A DNA stretch of 64,000 bases from Pseudopyrenochaeta lycopersici (lineage: Eukaryota > Ascomycota > Dothideomycetes > Pleosporales > Pseudopyrenochaetaceae): the NCBI GenBank assembly GCA_003313425.1, contig NHZP01000006.1, positions 744,001-808,000 of the forward strand, in the 5' to 3' direction. The first letter of the stretch is position 1. The number at the start of each line of letters is the position of its first letter. A program made the translations under genes and the position numbers. The notes under the pieces were generated by a model, which made no database searches, was not told the origin of the DNA, and saw only the letters and a program-made list of their open reading frames with translations. Shown here in pieces: positions 45,064 to 56,162 of this stretch.

Positions 45064-48000
45064 TTACTCAGCAGCATCCGCGCCCTCGTCCATGACCACC
45101 GTCCTCCTCTTCTTTTTCTTTTTCTTAATTTTGCCGTCGTCTTCGCCCTCGCTGCCCTTATCCGCATCACCCGATGATTTGACCTTCTTTTTCTTCTTCT
45201 TTGCCATAGGCGCCGTGCTCTCCTCAGCTTCTGGCTGTACATCTCTACTCGGTGGAGATTCGGCAGGTTCATCTCCCCCCACAGCGACCCTCCTCACCTT
45301 CTTCTTCTTCTTTTTCTTGACCGCGACTTCTTCTTTAACGTGCAGCCTTTCACTCGCGCGTTGCATTTCAAGCCTCAATCTCTCCACTTCTTGCAGCGCT
45401 CTCTTAATCTCCGCTTCTTCCTGCTCTTTTCTTTCGATCTCGAGCTGTGTGAGCTTTCGACCTGATACACCCTCGTCGTCCAGAGATAATGAGCCAAGAC
45501 CGGAGCTATCCACTTCTAACAGAGACTTCTTCGTTTTACCTGGGCGAGGCTGCACGATGTCTTCTCTTGAGGAATCGAGCACAGCGGGCCCAAGTGTTTC
45601 ATCTCCCATGATCTCTACTCTTCGTACAATCTTTCGTGGACTTCGTGAACGAGGCATGCTCTCAGACGAGGGCACTTTATTCCCGAGGTTAAGGTCCATT
45701 ATTGGAATTGAATCGATATCGAGATCATTGTTTTCTTGATTTCCATCACGGACAATTCTACTCAGCGGTGTAACAGCGCCGCTGCCTCGATCCGCTTCAG
45801 GATCGATGTAAAACGGGTCGTCCTTATAGCGCTCTTTACGCTCCGCTTTCCGGCGAGCGAGAATGTCAGGGTCGAGATACTCTTCTTCCACGGCGTTTTG
45901 GTAGGATGCAGGCTCCTTATTGGAGGCGTCAAGTCGATCTGCAGCAGGGACAGGAATGATAGGTGCGTCAGCGTAGGCAGTTATGGGCTCTGAGTATGCC
46001 GCGTACACATCATCTTCTTCTGTCTCATACCCTTCATTATCAGCCCGGGACAGGAGATGTTGCAGATTCGCGTTTATTGGCGTATCGAGATCGAGATCTT
46101 CAGGCACCGGTACTTTCCGTTGTGCGCCAGGTGCAACTGGGTTCAGCTCGGCGCCGGAAAATAAAGCAGGTATAGCTTGTGTCAGAAGCAAGGGAGGGTC
46201 GATAAAGTCGTCAGGATCCGCGCCAGTTGCAGTACCAGAGGCAGCTTCCGCAGCCAACCGCATGAGTTCGAGATATTCAACTGCGCGCTCTTGGACTTCG
46301 AGATCTGGATGCGTAGAGAGTGGTTCTAAGAAGTGGATAATTCGTGCCATGAGAAGGGACATAAGCGTTTTGCGCTCGGGCGTCCATGAAATTCCGTCAT
46401 TCCCTGCTATACTGGAGAAGACTTTTGGTATGGCGTGTAAATAAATTGCGAGGGTTTTCGAGGACAGTTGAAGAGTGGTAGGATGTAGGAGTGATGTGAT
46501 GACAGGTTCCGGTCGCGTAAGGTAATTTGCGTACTCTCCGACAAGCCAGCCAGCCCACTCCAATACACCTTGACCACCGTTTCCAGAGGCAGGAAACATC
46601 TGATCCCTTCGATCGACAAGTACCAATGATTGTGCGGCATCCACAGCTTCTGAACGAATGCTCCTTACCCGAATAGCGATGTTCTGCAGCTCGCGTCCGA
46701 TGCTGCTGCCAATGTCATCCACTTGGCCTATATCATCCTTCTCTTCCGTTGGTGAGGGCTTGGCCGATGGCGACACTCGGACGAGCTGAACGAGTACATC
46801 TACGTACCATTCGAAATCGGCGATGTTTCCGTATGTATTGCAGGAACACATTTCTAGTATTCGCCGAATAACATTGACTCGATAATCTTCAGGTAGAGGT
46901 GGCGGCTGGTCAGACTTCTGTTCGTGCTGTCGAAGTGTCTCCTCGGCATCAGAGTCGTCATCATCGGCGTAGGGAACGACTTCGTTTATCCGGGCTCGGT
47001 CATTGTTAGCGTCATTCGCGACTATAGCGATGGGCGCATTTCGAAGCTGTCGCATAAGCCGCCCAACAATGGATGTGAGATTGTCCGCATTCACCATGCC
47101 GACCACAAGGTCTAAAGCGCGCATTCGTATTGAGATGTCTGGATCGTCAATACATTCCAAAATAACGTCTTGCTGCTCAGAGACCAGGTATGGGTGAGAC
47201 TTGACGATTTTGTCGAAGGCAAGCAATGCGACGTATTTTACTGCAGGATGATGAGAAATGAACAATATCGATTATTGTGAACTTTAGCTTACAGTTTGCA
47301 TCCCCCTCTATTACCATCATCCCTCGTAGTTTGCCCACGCATAGCTTTGCCACTTCCTCGCCTTCTGTGGTGCCCTCGACAGCCTCTAATATACCGCCTT
47401 GAATAATACCACTGATGCATTCATACAATAACGACATGGCAGATGTCTCTCGAATGATTCTTGTGAGTGGTGGGAGTAATTTTTTGATCAATCGAGGTTC
47501 AAGAGGGGTCAAGGTCGCGAACTGTGCATGGTCAAAACATGTCAATTAAAGATGTCGTCGTGCACTTACAAGTTTGATAAGCTTTATGGCCATCCAGTTG
47601 TTGCTCCCTTCGACCAAGAGATCGAATAACCTGGGCGCCAGCGGTAGGAAGTCCTGTGGCCGCCTCCATCCCAGTTCGCAAACGACATTGACGATGGCAG
47701 CTGTCACCGTCGCATCCTCATTGTCATCCAACAAACGCTCCTTGATCTTCGGCCATGCTGGCCGTAGTGTCTCCGGATATACGAGAGCCAGTCTGTATAG
47801 CGTGACAACCGTCTTTTTCCTGACCATGGCGTGCGAATGCGTCAACCGTGGTATCAGATCAGAGAGAACCGAGTTGGCCATGCTCGGGTTGATGACGTGC
47901 GGGATAGCTCCGAGTGGAAGAGCAATGTACTGTGGGCTTGAGCTCATGATATCTTTCTTGAGCTGATTTTCGGCAAGCACAAGGACCTCAGTATCCCTTC

Positions 48001-48327
48001 GGAAGCTTTGCACAGCAGCGAGGTAGCCTGTGCGTTTCTGTTTGAATTTGGAACTCGACATGACCTCGAGGACGTTGAAGCTCGCCCATGACATGTCGTG
48101 ACCGAACATCTCGAGGTACGTCAGCTTCATGAGGGCCGTGGCTTTGAGGTCCATGTCGTTGGAACGGATCTCCTTGCGACATTCTTTAATGCTCTCGGTG
48201 ATATACTCTTTCTCGCTGCCCTTGTGGTTTCGGAGGCCTCGAATGAGGTCGTAGAGTGACTTTTCAAACCTGCCAGAAGGTCAGCTTCGGTGTGGCCTTG
48301 GTCCTGAGCTGGGCTGCAGCCGTACAT
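45064..48327 (-). CDS. APL5: AP-3 complex subunit delta
   Basis: Minus-strand exons 48327-48326 (2 nt), 48269-47570, 47521-47293 and 47240-45064 join in frame to 1,035 aa. The start codon is split: AT lies at 48327-48326 and its G at 48269, across a 56-nt intron (GTACGG..GGCAG, branch GCTGAC). This rebuilds MFEKSLYDLIRGLRNHKG, the exact start of AP-3 delta, and no other ATG in that frame fits. The adaptin armadillo trunk fills residues 1-600 (KATALMKLTYLEMFGHDMSWASFNVLEVMSS, NWMAIKLIKLFATLTPLEP, LKYVALLAFDKIV). A hinge follows (ARRKAERKERYKDDPFYI), and the C-terminus has long Lys runs and ends in a KKKRRTVVMDEG tail. AP-3 sorts cargo from endosome or Golgi to vacuole. Confidence 0.92.
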
Positions 48328-48697
48328 GTTGGCCGCTGCTCAGGTAGTGTCCCGCAGCCGGGTGTCTGGATAGCTCAGCGCACGAGGAGGGGCAGATTGG
48401 CGGAAGCGTGCAGATGGTGGGCCAGCAGGCATGGTCATTGAGACTGCGCCGTCATGGGGTAAGGAGTCGTGAGGGCAACTTCTAGTGTGGGAGCCACGGG
48501 CAGTGTGGAAATGCAGGCGAAGCGCAGTGTGCAAGCTGCTTTGCCCAAGAGCAACCACCGCCCATGGGTTGCCCGCCGGCGCCAAATTTCGCCGACGAGG
48601 CTGCGAGCTTGGGCCAGAAAGTTGGACGGCGGACCATCACGACACACAAACACCACGCGCTCGATCTGCAGAATTGCCATTTGGAAAGCCGGGAAAC
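48328..48697. promoter_or_regulatory. divergent promoter, AP-3 delta / EMC2
   Basis: A 370-bp head-to-head interval, GC-rich, with no other supported feature. Confidence 0.45.
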
Positions 48698-49745
48698 ATG
48701 ACACAAGCAAGTCTTCTCTCACCGCCCTCGCAAATCCCCCCCCAGACGGCCCTCGCGCTCTCCCAAAAAGCCCCTCTCGTCCTGTCCACCTCACCCACAT
48801 CCTCGTTACCCTGGCCGCTGTCCCTCCTCTTCTCCAGCGAGACGCCCGAGTCATGGACCATCCACGAGAACCTCTTCCTCTCTGCACTGCGCACCGGCGA
48901 CGAGACTTCTGCGCGCGCACTTCTCGCGCGCCTTGAGGCCCGCTTCGGCGAGCACAACGAGCGCATCATCACCCTCCGCGGCATCTACAATGAGGCAACG
49001 GCCCAGTCCAATGCCGACCTGGAGAAAGTGTTCGATGGCTATGAGAAGATATTGAGGGAAGACCCGACCAACATGAGTATACGCAAGCGGAGGGTCGCCG
49101 TCCTCAAGGCGCTGGGGCGGACGCAGGATGCCATTACCGCCGTGACGGTTTTGCTGCAGAATAGTCCCACTGATGCAGAGGCCTGGGCCGAGGCGAGCGA
49201 GCTTTATGCATCTCAAGCGGCTTGGGGCCAGGCGATTTACTGTGCCGAGGAGGTGTTGCTCATCACGCCGAATGCTATGAGTGTGAGTGCCGATTGAACT
49301 GCCTCTTTGACACGAGCACCATCACTGAGACCTGTGTTAGGCACACGCGCACATCGCCACCCTCTACTATCTCTCCACCGCGTCAAACAACCCACCAAGC
49401 CTGACCGCTCTGGCACTGTCGCTGAAGCACTTCTGTCGCTCAGTCGAACTGAACGATTCCTATTTGCGCGGCTACTATGGTTTGAAGCTTGTCACCTCGA
49501 AACTCATCCCCCTTCTATCTGACTCATCGTCTGCACCCAACAAGCGCAGCACGCAACAAGAAGACGACGATGTGCCCGTCCCCAACGTCTCAACAATTAA
49601 GCAGCTAGAAGAGATTGCGACAAGCAAACTGGCGGAGATAGTAAGGCAATTCGGAAGCAAGAAGAAGGGCTGGACCGGCTATGATGAGGCGGAAGTCATT
49701 GCTGCACGTGAATTGTTAGATCGACATGCAAACGCTGAGCGATGA
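48698..49745 (+). CDS. EMC2: ER membrane protein complex subunit 2 (TPR protein)
   Basis: Exons 48698-49282 and 49341-49745 join in frame across a 58-nt intron (GTGAGT..GTTAG) to 329 aa. EMC2 is the cytosolic TPR subunit of the EMC, which inserts tail-anchored and multipass proteins into the ER membrane. TPR-like helices run from about residue 55. The conserved stretch GIYNEATAQS...VFDGYEKILREDPTNMSIRKRRVAVLKALG is followed by TDAEAWAEASELYASQAAWGQAIYCAEEVLLITP. Exon 2 continues with AHAHIATLYYLS and SVELNDSYLRGYYGLKLVT. A Ser/Asp-rich insertion lies near residues 255-275. The start ATG follows a short pyrimidine-poor leader and precedes a Pro/Ser-rich N-tail. Confidence 0.92.
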
Positions 49746-50374
49746 TTGACAGACAGACAGACGAAAAACGATCATGTGCAAGGGGCGTTCGGCGTCAAGG
49801 TCTAGAGATGGGCAGATCTGGTTAGGTCAATGGTTACCACTCTGATGCAATCCGCCATTTTTGGAAGAGGAACACTCTTACCCTTTCATCTTACACTTAT
49901 ATTCTTGCTCCCATGGGCTTCTAAGCAACTCAAGTGTCACACTTGACAGAAAGACAAAATGAGTATGCGTAGGCCCAACCCCAAAGTCGAGTCGAAGTGT
50001 ATGGTATTATAATTACAACGAAATCTATCGGATCCCCATATTGCCGTCCCCGCTCTCCATACCTTTCCCCATACCCTCCAACGTTTTTCCAAACACCAAG
50101 CTCACTTTAATCTTTTCGCCAAAAGGAGCAAAATCAACCTGGCTTCATATGCAATATTCTTCGAAGCTGCCCCTCCGATCTTTGGTACCATAGATTACTA
50201 GATCAATAGATGAGCAAGGTCAGGTGATAGTCGCCATGTTTTCCCAGATAACAAACAAATATCAAAACGCCGCTTGTAAATGCAACACTGCCCAAATCGC
50301 TCGATACAGATCATTTCGTCCATTGTATTGCGTCCCCAATATGCGTTTGCCGAAAAATGTGTGCGTTATACGCT
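49746..50374. other. convergent 3' intergenic
   Basis: A 629-bp AT-rich 3' flank between EMC2 and the disordered Met/Gln-rich protein gene. Nothing further seen. Confidence 0.5.
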
Positions 50375-53255
50375 CTAGATGTTGAGACCACGTGTGAGCT
50401 CCTCGAGTCCACTGCTATTGTTCTCCTTGCCCTTGGTAAATTTGCTCTTTCGTGCAGCCATTCTCCCCCAATCCTCCTCATCCTCCGTCACATTAAGCTG
50501 TGGACTGCCTTTTTTTAAGATCCCTTTGATCGCACCTGGTTTGCCCTGATTTGCGCCACCTGAGGCTTGGAGGGTCATTGAGGTGCCGTTTGACATGGAG
50601 TCGGAGTGGTTGACAACAGGTCGGTATCTCGCGGAAAGACCGACATTGGATCTTTCGGAAGGTGCAATTGATGGAGTGTAGCCGGGTCCAGGACCAAGGA
50701 AGGTCGACATAGGGCGCTGTTGTTGTTGCTGTTGCTGTTGCTGATTGCCGTTGGTAGACATGAATGACATGGGCCGATTTTGCTGGTTGGGCACTCCATT
50801 GGGCATCCCTGGCACGCTCAAGAAGCTTCCGTTGCCCATAAAGTTACCCTGAAAGCTATTGCTGGGCATGGCCATTGACATTCGTGGGTCTTGCTGTTGT
50901 GGCTGCTGTTGCATGGCTTGCATCTGCTGGAGCTGCATTTGCTGCATAGCAATCATCTGTTGCATCTGCTGGAATTGCTGCATTTGCATGTATTGTTCTT
51001 GCTGTCCCATGGGATATCCCATCTGGTTCATGCCCATACCCATCATTGGCATTTGCATGCCCATCATGGGGTTCATGCCGTTCATGCCATTCATACCGTT
51101 CATAGGCATCTGCGACATGCGCATTGGATTCTGGGGTTGTCCAGCGGCGTTCATCTGCTGTCCCAGCATTCCAGTGAATGGTCCACCCTGAGGCTTCTTA
51201 TTGGATGCACCGCCCATGTACTTTTGCTTTGTCATATCCCGTATTTGAATCTGGTCCACAAGAGAAGGCTGGGACATGCCAGCTTCCTGGTACATCATTG
51301 GTGAAGGCACGCCCATGCCCATACCCATGCCGCCACCTGCAACAGAGTCGCCGGCAATAGATGCAGGACCACGGCCGAAACTATTGAAACCCATCGACTC
51401 CCGGTTTGATGGCCGGACCAACCCGCCGCCAATATATGGATCCGCGGGCAGGTTCCTGGCAAATGCAGGCAGGTGGGCTTGTGATGCGCGGTTGCTCACA
51501 GCACCAGCAGAAGCAGGACGCTCTGGAAAATAAGAAGGCATCGCGTTAGCTGGCTGACTTGGTAGCCGACTGCGTGCCTGGCTGGGGAACCCATGTTGCG
51601 CGAGAATGCCGAGTGGTATGTCTTCGTCTTCCCATTCGTCTGCCTTCATCGACGTCTCCGAAGGGAAGCCCATACTGAGGCTCTCCACAAAACTTTCAGG
51701 CCGGGCCGGGTTCGCAGGAGCGGTAGTGGAACGGCGCATAGCTTCGCGTGCAAAATGCATCTGTTGATTCTTGCGCCTCAAGATCTCCTCCTCTTCACGT
51801 TTCTTGATTGCGTCCTCCTCATCTTCGTAGTCCTCTTCGTCGGAGCTTTCATCTGCAGGCGGCTGCGATAATTGGCGTTTTTGATATTCGCGGAATTCAG
51901 CCTGGGTCATGACGCGCCCATTGGTTGTGCCAGCTCCCGCAGGTGTAGCCTTGTGCTCCGTTATGGTGGGAACCGCAGATTTTCGCACAGGTGTGACCTC
52001 GGGCTTGGGCGGCGCTTTTGCTGAGGTGAATAGATCGTCATCATCCGTCAGGGCATACCCAGACGCGGCTGGTGCTGATATGGCTTTCGGCGTCGCACTA
52101 TCCGTCTTGTTCGAAGCCGACCGCGACGAGAGTGGGGTTTCATACGAGTTGGTGGATGACGAAGCCACTGAGATTGGTTGGGGCTCGGGCGAGCTTTCAC
52201 GGAAAGATTGCCGGTCCATGAATGACTTGCGTAAGTGGTTGGCATCTGCGTCTGGAAACGTGGCGGATGATGGCTGGGTGGGACTCTCAGAAGCGACTGG
52301 AGCATAGGACGAGTATTTGTGGGGGGGCGGAGGTGGAGGGGGGGAGTCGTTGTCGGAGCGTAGAGAAGACATCAGGTCATCAGCTGAACCACGGCTGTCC
52401 CAGCTCTTTAAAGGTGGCTCGACATCAAGCGCGGGGCGGATCTTGATGGGCTCTGCCTGGAATGTGCGCTTCTCCGAAAGTAGCGAGCGACCGGCAACTT
52501 CTCTCGGCAGGTCGGGAGACTCCTTGCGGTTCAAACCACTGAACATGTCGTCAAAGGAGGCGTCTCCAAAATTTAAGTCTGCGTCCAGCTTTGGGGGGAT
52601 GGCGGTGCTGGCGTAGCTCGAAGCGGTCAGGGCACGGTTCCTCGTACCCGTGTCTGACGGCATCGAGTCTTGGTAGGCAGCCCCTGAGTTTGATTTGGGC
52701 AGTGTGGGCAATTGTTTACGGAAGCCACTCATCGAGTAGGAATGGGGGGAGCTATTGTGCTGTGGTACTTGCGGACGGGAGACGCCGGCGAAGAGATTGT
52801 CGTCGGAGCTAGTATCAGTTGAGGATGGGAGAGTCGACGTCGAGCCATGCTGACCATTGGCATAGGGTCGCGACGAGGAAAAGTGCGTCCCACTGCTGGA
52901 CTTGCTGTCGCTAATTAAAGGGTCAGTTGGGCCGGCGCTATTGCTAGGAGGATGAGGCTTACCGCTTTGAGGATCCTGGAGAATCGTCTTCGAATGACTG
53001 ATGGCGACCCTTGTTCCCAGCACCGCCGAAGCTGCTGAAGCGAGGGAACTTGGACGAAGACTTTTCCTTCTCCTGCACCTTTCTGCGCTCGTTGGCCTTC
53101 TCCACCTCGGTCCTGCTCAGCAGGCGGAAGCCGCCCGAGTCGGCGTTGGCGGCGGCGACCGACGTGTCGGGGCTGGTTGCGACATCGACGTCGTCGAATG
53201 CATTGCCCTGCGACTTTCGACGGGCGGTGAAGATGCCTAGGCCGGGCTTGCCCAT
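50375..53255 (-). CDS. large disordered Met/Gln-rich protein of unknown function
   Basis: Minus-strand exons 53255-52963 and 52910-50375 join in frame across a 52-nt intron (GTAAGC..ATTAG) to 942 aa. I do not recognise a named family. The N-terminus MGKPGLGIFTARRKSQGNAFDDVD looks conserved, followed by GFRLLSRTEVEKANERRK. The middle is Ser/Pro-rich with a poly-Pro run and an acidic patch (SSDEEDYEDEEDAIKKREEEE, about residues 490-510). Residues about 740-880 are extremely Met/Gln/Asn/Gly-rich with MNGMNGMNGMN and QQQQQQQQ runs, which looks prion-like. The C-terminus holds GKPGAIKGILKKGSPQLNVTEDEEDW and ends RGLNI. The ATG at 53255 was chosen because the upstream in-frame start is not ATG. Confidence 0.83.
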
Positions 53256-56162
53256 TGTGCAGCGGTGCAGTGTTGGCTGGGCAGAAGGGGCGCTCACTGC
53301 CTGATCGGCCTATCTTGCGGTGTGGGGTTGAATCATGCACGCAGACGTTGCGAGGCGTGCAACGGGCAATGGGACGAGGGAGCGGCTGCTGCGCGCTGGC
53401 TGGCTGCCAGAAGCGGAGCTGGGGACGACGAGGGCGGCACGGGGCAGTCGAGGTGACTTGGACGGTCTGTCGAGGTGCGGTTAGCGAGGGCGCAATTGGC
53501 CATGTAGCGGTGTCTTGTGGGATCGTGGATGAGGTGAGCGGGCGCGGAGAGCGGTGCAGAAGCTGAAGACAACCTTCACTTCGTGTGGCCGCGTTTCACT
53601 GTGCAGCGGCTGCCGATCAGGCCGGGTGTGCGCTAGACGGCCTGCGACCCAACAAGAATGGCAGCAGCGTGCTGTGGCAACTCTGTTCTACGGCCACTCG
53701 TCCAGCGTCATGTCTTGCATGCTCACTGCGTGTGCGAGGTGGTTCGTGTAATCCTTCCGAGCCGGCGCGAGTCCAGGGTGGATGTGCGACTTACCAGACA
53801 CAGAGCAGGGGGTGGGGGGCTCGACAAACTCCAACGAGCGACAACTGTCTGCGCGACGCTTTTCGAGGGCGATGACGACGTAGTCGAGGAGCGCAGCGTG
53901 CGGCAGAGAGAGGAGACAGCCCTGGAGGTGCGTGTGCACGGGGCGCACAAAAAGTGCCAGTATGCTTTGCTTCCCTAGTAAGGAGTGCGCCGCAATGATC
54001 TACTGATTTTATTGCAAAGCACTGCAGGGGTATAGCGCTGCCCGGAGCGGCCAGGAGCTTCCTTTTTGCCTCTGCAGCAATCCATGGGCCGTGTGCCAGC
54101 CCTCGGCGCCTCTATACTTAGACGTCCAGGAACGCTCCACAAGTTGTGCTGCTCCATCAAACACTCGCACCTGCTGAGCAGCGCCTCACCAGACCCAACG
54201 CCATGTCGTCTCGCCCGCTGCAGCCCGCCCACCTCAGCTTCATCCACCTGCCAAGCCCATTGACTGCCTCTCCATAGCATCACAGCATCACAGCATCACA
54301 ACATCGCATCACAATATCCGTCCGGGCGGGAGCCGTGGCGGGTGCGAACATGTTGAGCTTGAACTGCAGGCCCACAATTACCTTAGCGGCTCTACTTTCG
54401 GCTCTGCTAGGGCCATCGACGCATCGGCATGGCTTGACTGCCTGCGAATCAAACAGCCCCATCCAGGACGTGTATTTCTGCAGGACAAGGGGGCAAAGCA
54501 TTTCATTGTCAAGGCACATCCTACATCTTGCTCGCACGCTCCGACATGATCCTGGGCACGAGCAAGAAACCTGTCCTGCTGCAACCTGCATCTGCGCTTC
54601 CCGTAGCGCAACCTCGGCCGCGAGCCCCTCGTCGCTCTCGGTGCTCTCAATGAATATTGGCACGCCCGTTTGCTCCTTGCCCTTTCTGCAAAAACTGACC
54701 GTTGAACACATGGACGCCTGCTCATGCCTTGCTTGTTCGTCGCCCTGGTAAATGCACAACGAACCCAAGCTTGAACCGCGTCCTGCCAAACACCGTCCCA
54801 AGCAAAGCTGTTCGTGGCTTTGCCAATGCCGCAATTACGAGAAGCACAGATGGTACCACCGGACAGACGCGGTCGCTATTTCTCCATGCGGCAACATTAT
54901 TGCTTAGCCAAGAGCAGCCTCGCTGAACGTCAAAACACATAATTGACCAGACCATTGAGACACTGGAATCTGTCAATTGAGCTCTCTGTCCTTAATCATG
55001 AGGCGCTAGCTCAGCAAAACTCCACTCCTTTAAAACTTCTCCGTGGGTAGCCAGGATGACGGCTTCACTCATTCCTCGCTACGCCACGCAGAAGAAATGT
55101 TTGCCCTAAACTCCCTGGCTGCAATTCTTGTGCAATTCCGTAGCCGCATGTCAGATCGGCTCGGTTCTCCAGCCTCCCGAATCCTCGTTGGCTGGTAGCA
55201 TCGTAGTTGGGGCACCACAGCACCATGGCTGCGGGACGTCACGCCGTCGCGATTACCACTCCCGCCTCTTCGTCTCCAGCCTCTCATTTGCTTAGGTTCA
55301 TCGTTCCTTGCAACATCTTTCGTTTTTCCCCGCTGCGAACGCGTAATGACCTCCGGGAACCGAACATAGTCAGCTACCGATCGTCCATCTGCGTCTCCAC
55401 ACACACAATCACACAGCAGAATCCCGATCGACCTGTTCTCCAATCACGTCATCACAGTTCAGCTGCATTCCCTGTCAAACCATGTACGGAGACATCATGT
55501 AGAGGTTGAAAATCCTCCACGTGTTTACCCAACTGTCACCCTAAACCCCAACGTTGTCATTTAATCCCTGTCTAATTGGCTAGATTTCGAGGTGGTTATT
55601 AGAATGTATAAGCGTCATTTCAATATCACTTCATAGACATTACCTTGACCTCATGTCGCAGTACACCCGCTGGGTGGCAGGGCCCAGCAGGCAAGTGGCA
55701 CCTGAAGCGACCTGTACAACATCATGAGCCCCTGTCGTATTTCTCACTTCTCTTTTTATACTCTTACAAAAGTTTCCCCGTCTAAGCTCTTTCCTTGCAA
55801 TTTTCTCTCTCTCGTCCATGGTTGTTGACAACCGGGTTTACTTGCACATCTCCAGCGCCGACTCTTCCTATGCCCGAGAATATCTCTGCAGAACAACCAA
55901 CTGTCATGAGTTGAATATAGTGGTCATCAAATGAGAATCAATTGCCCAAACATGATGAGCTTCGTGTTCTACTAGTACAGTGTAACGCCCCTACACGGAT
56001 CCCGCTATGCTACGCTCGCTATGCAAACATCAATGATATTTTAGCCACCATTGTCGTACCCAAATGCATGACTATCTTGAGCATCAAGGCTTTTGTAAAC
56101 CCACTCATGCCACCCATCGTTCGGCTCACAGTAATCTCGGATTTCTTCTAAAACGGCATCCT
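53256..56162. other. long intergenic interval
   Basis: About 2.9 kb. The left kilobase is GC-rich and probably the promoter and leader of the Met/Gln-rich protein gene. A small array of CATCACAG-like units lies at 54278-54312. A 184-codon minus frame (54280-54834) is cysteine-rich but has no recognisable domain or intron structure, so I do not call it a gene. The right part is the 3' flank of CDC6. Confidence 0.5.

Noticed and set aside
54280..54834. 184-codon cysteine-containing minus frame
   Set aside because: No signal peptide, no domain, no intron logic, and a competing plus frame over the same bases.
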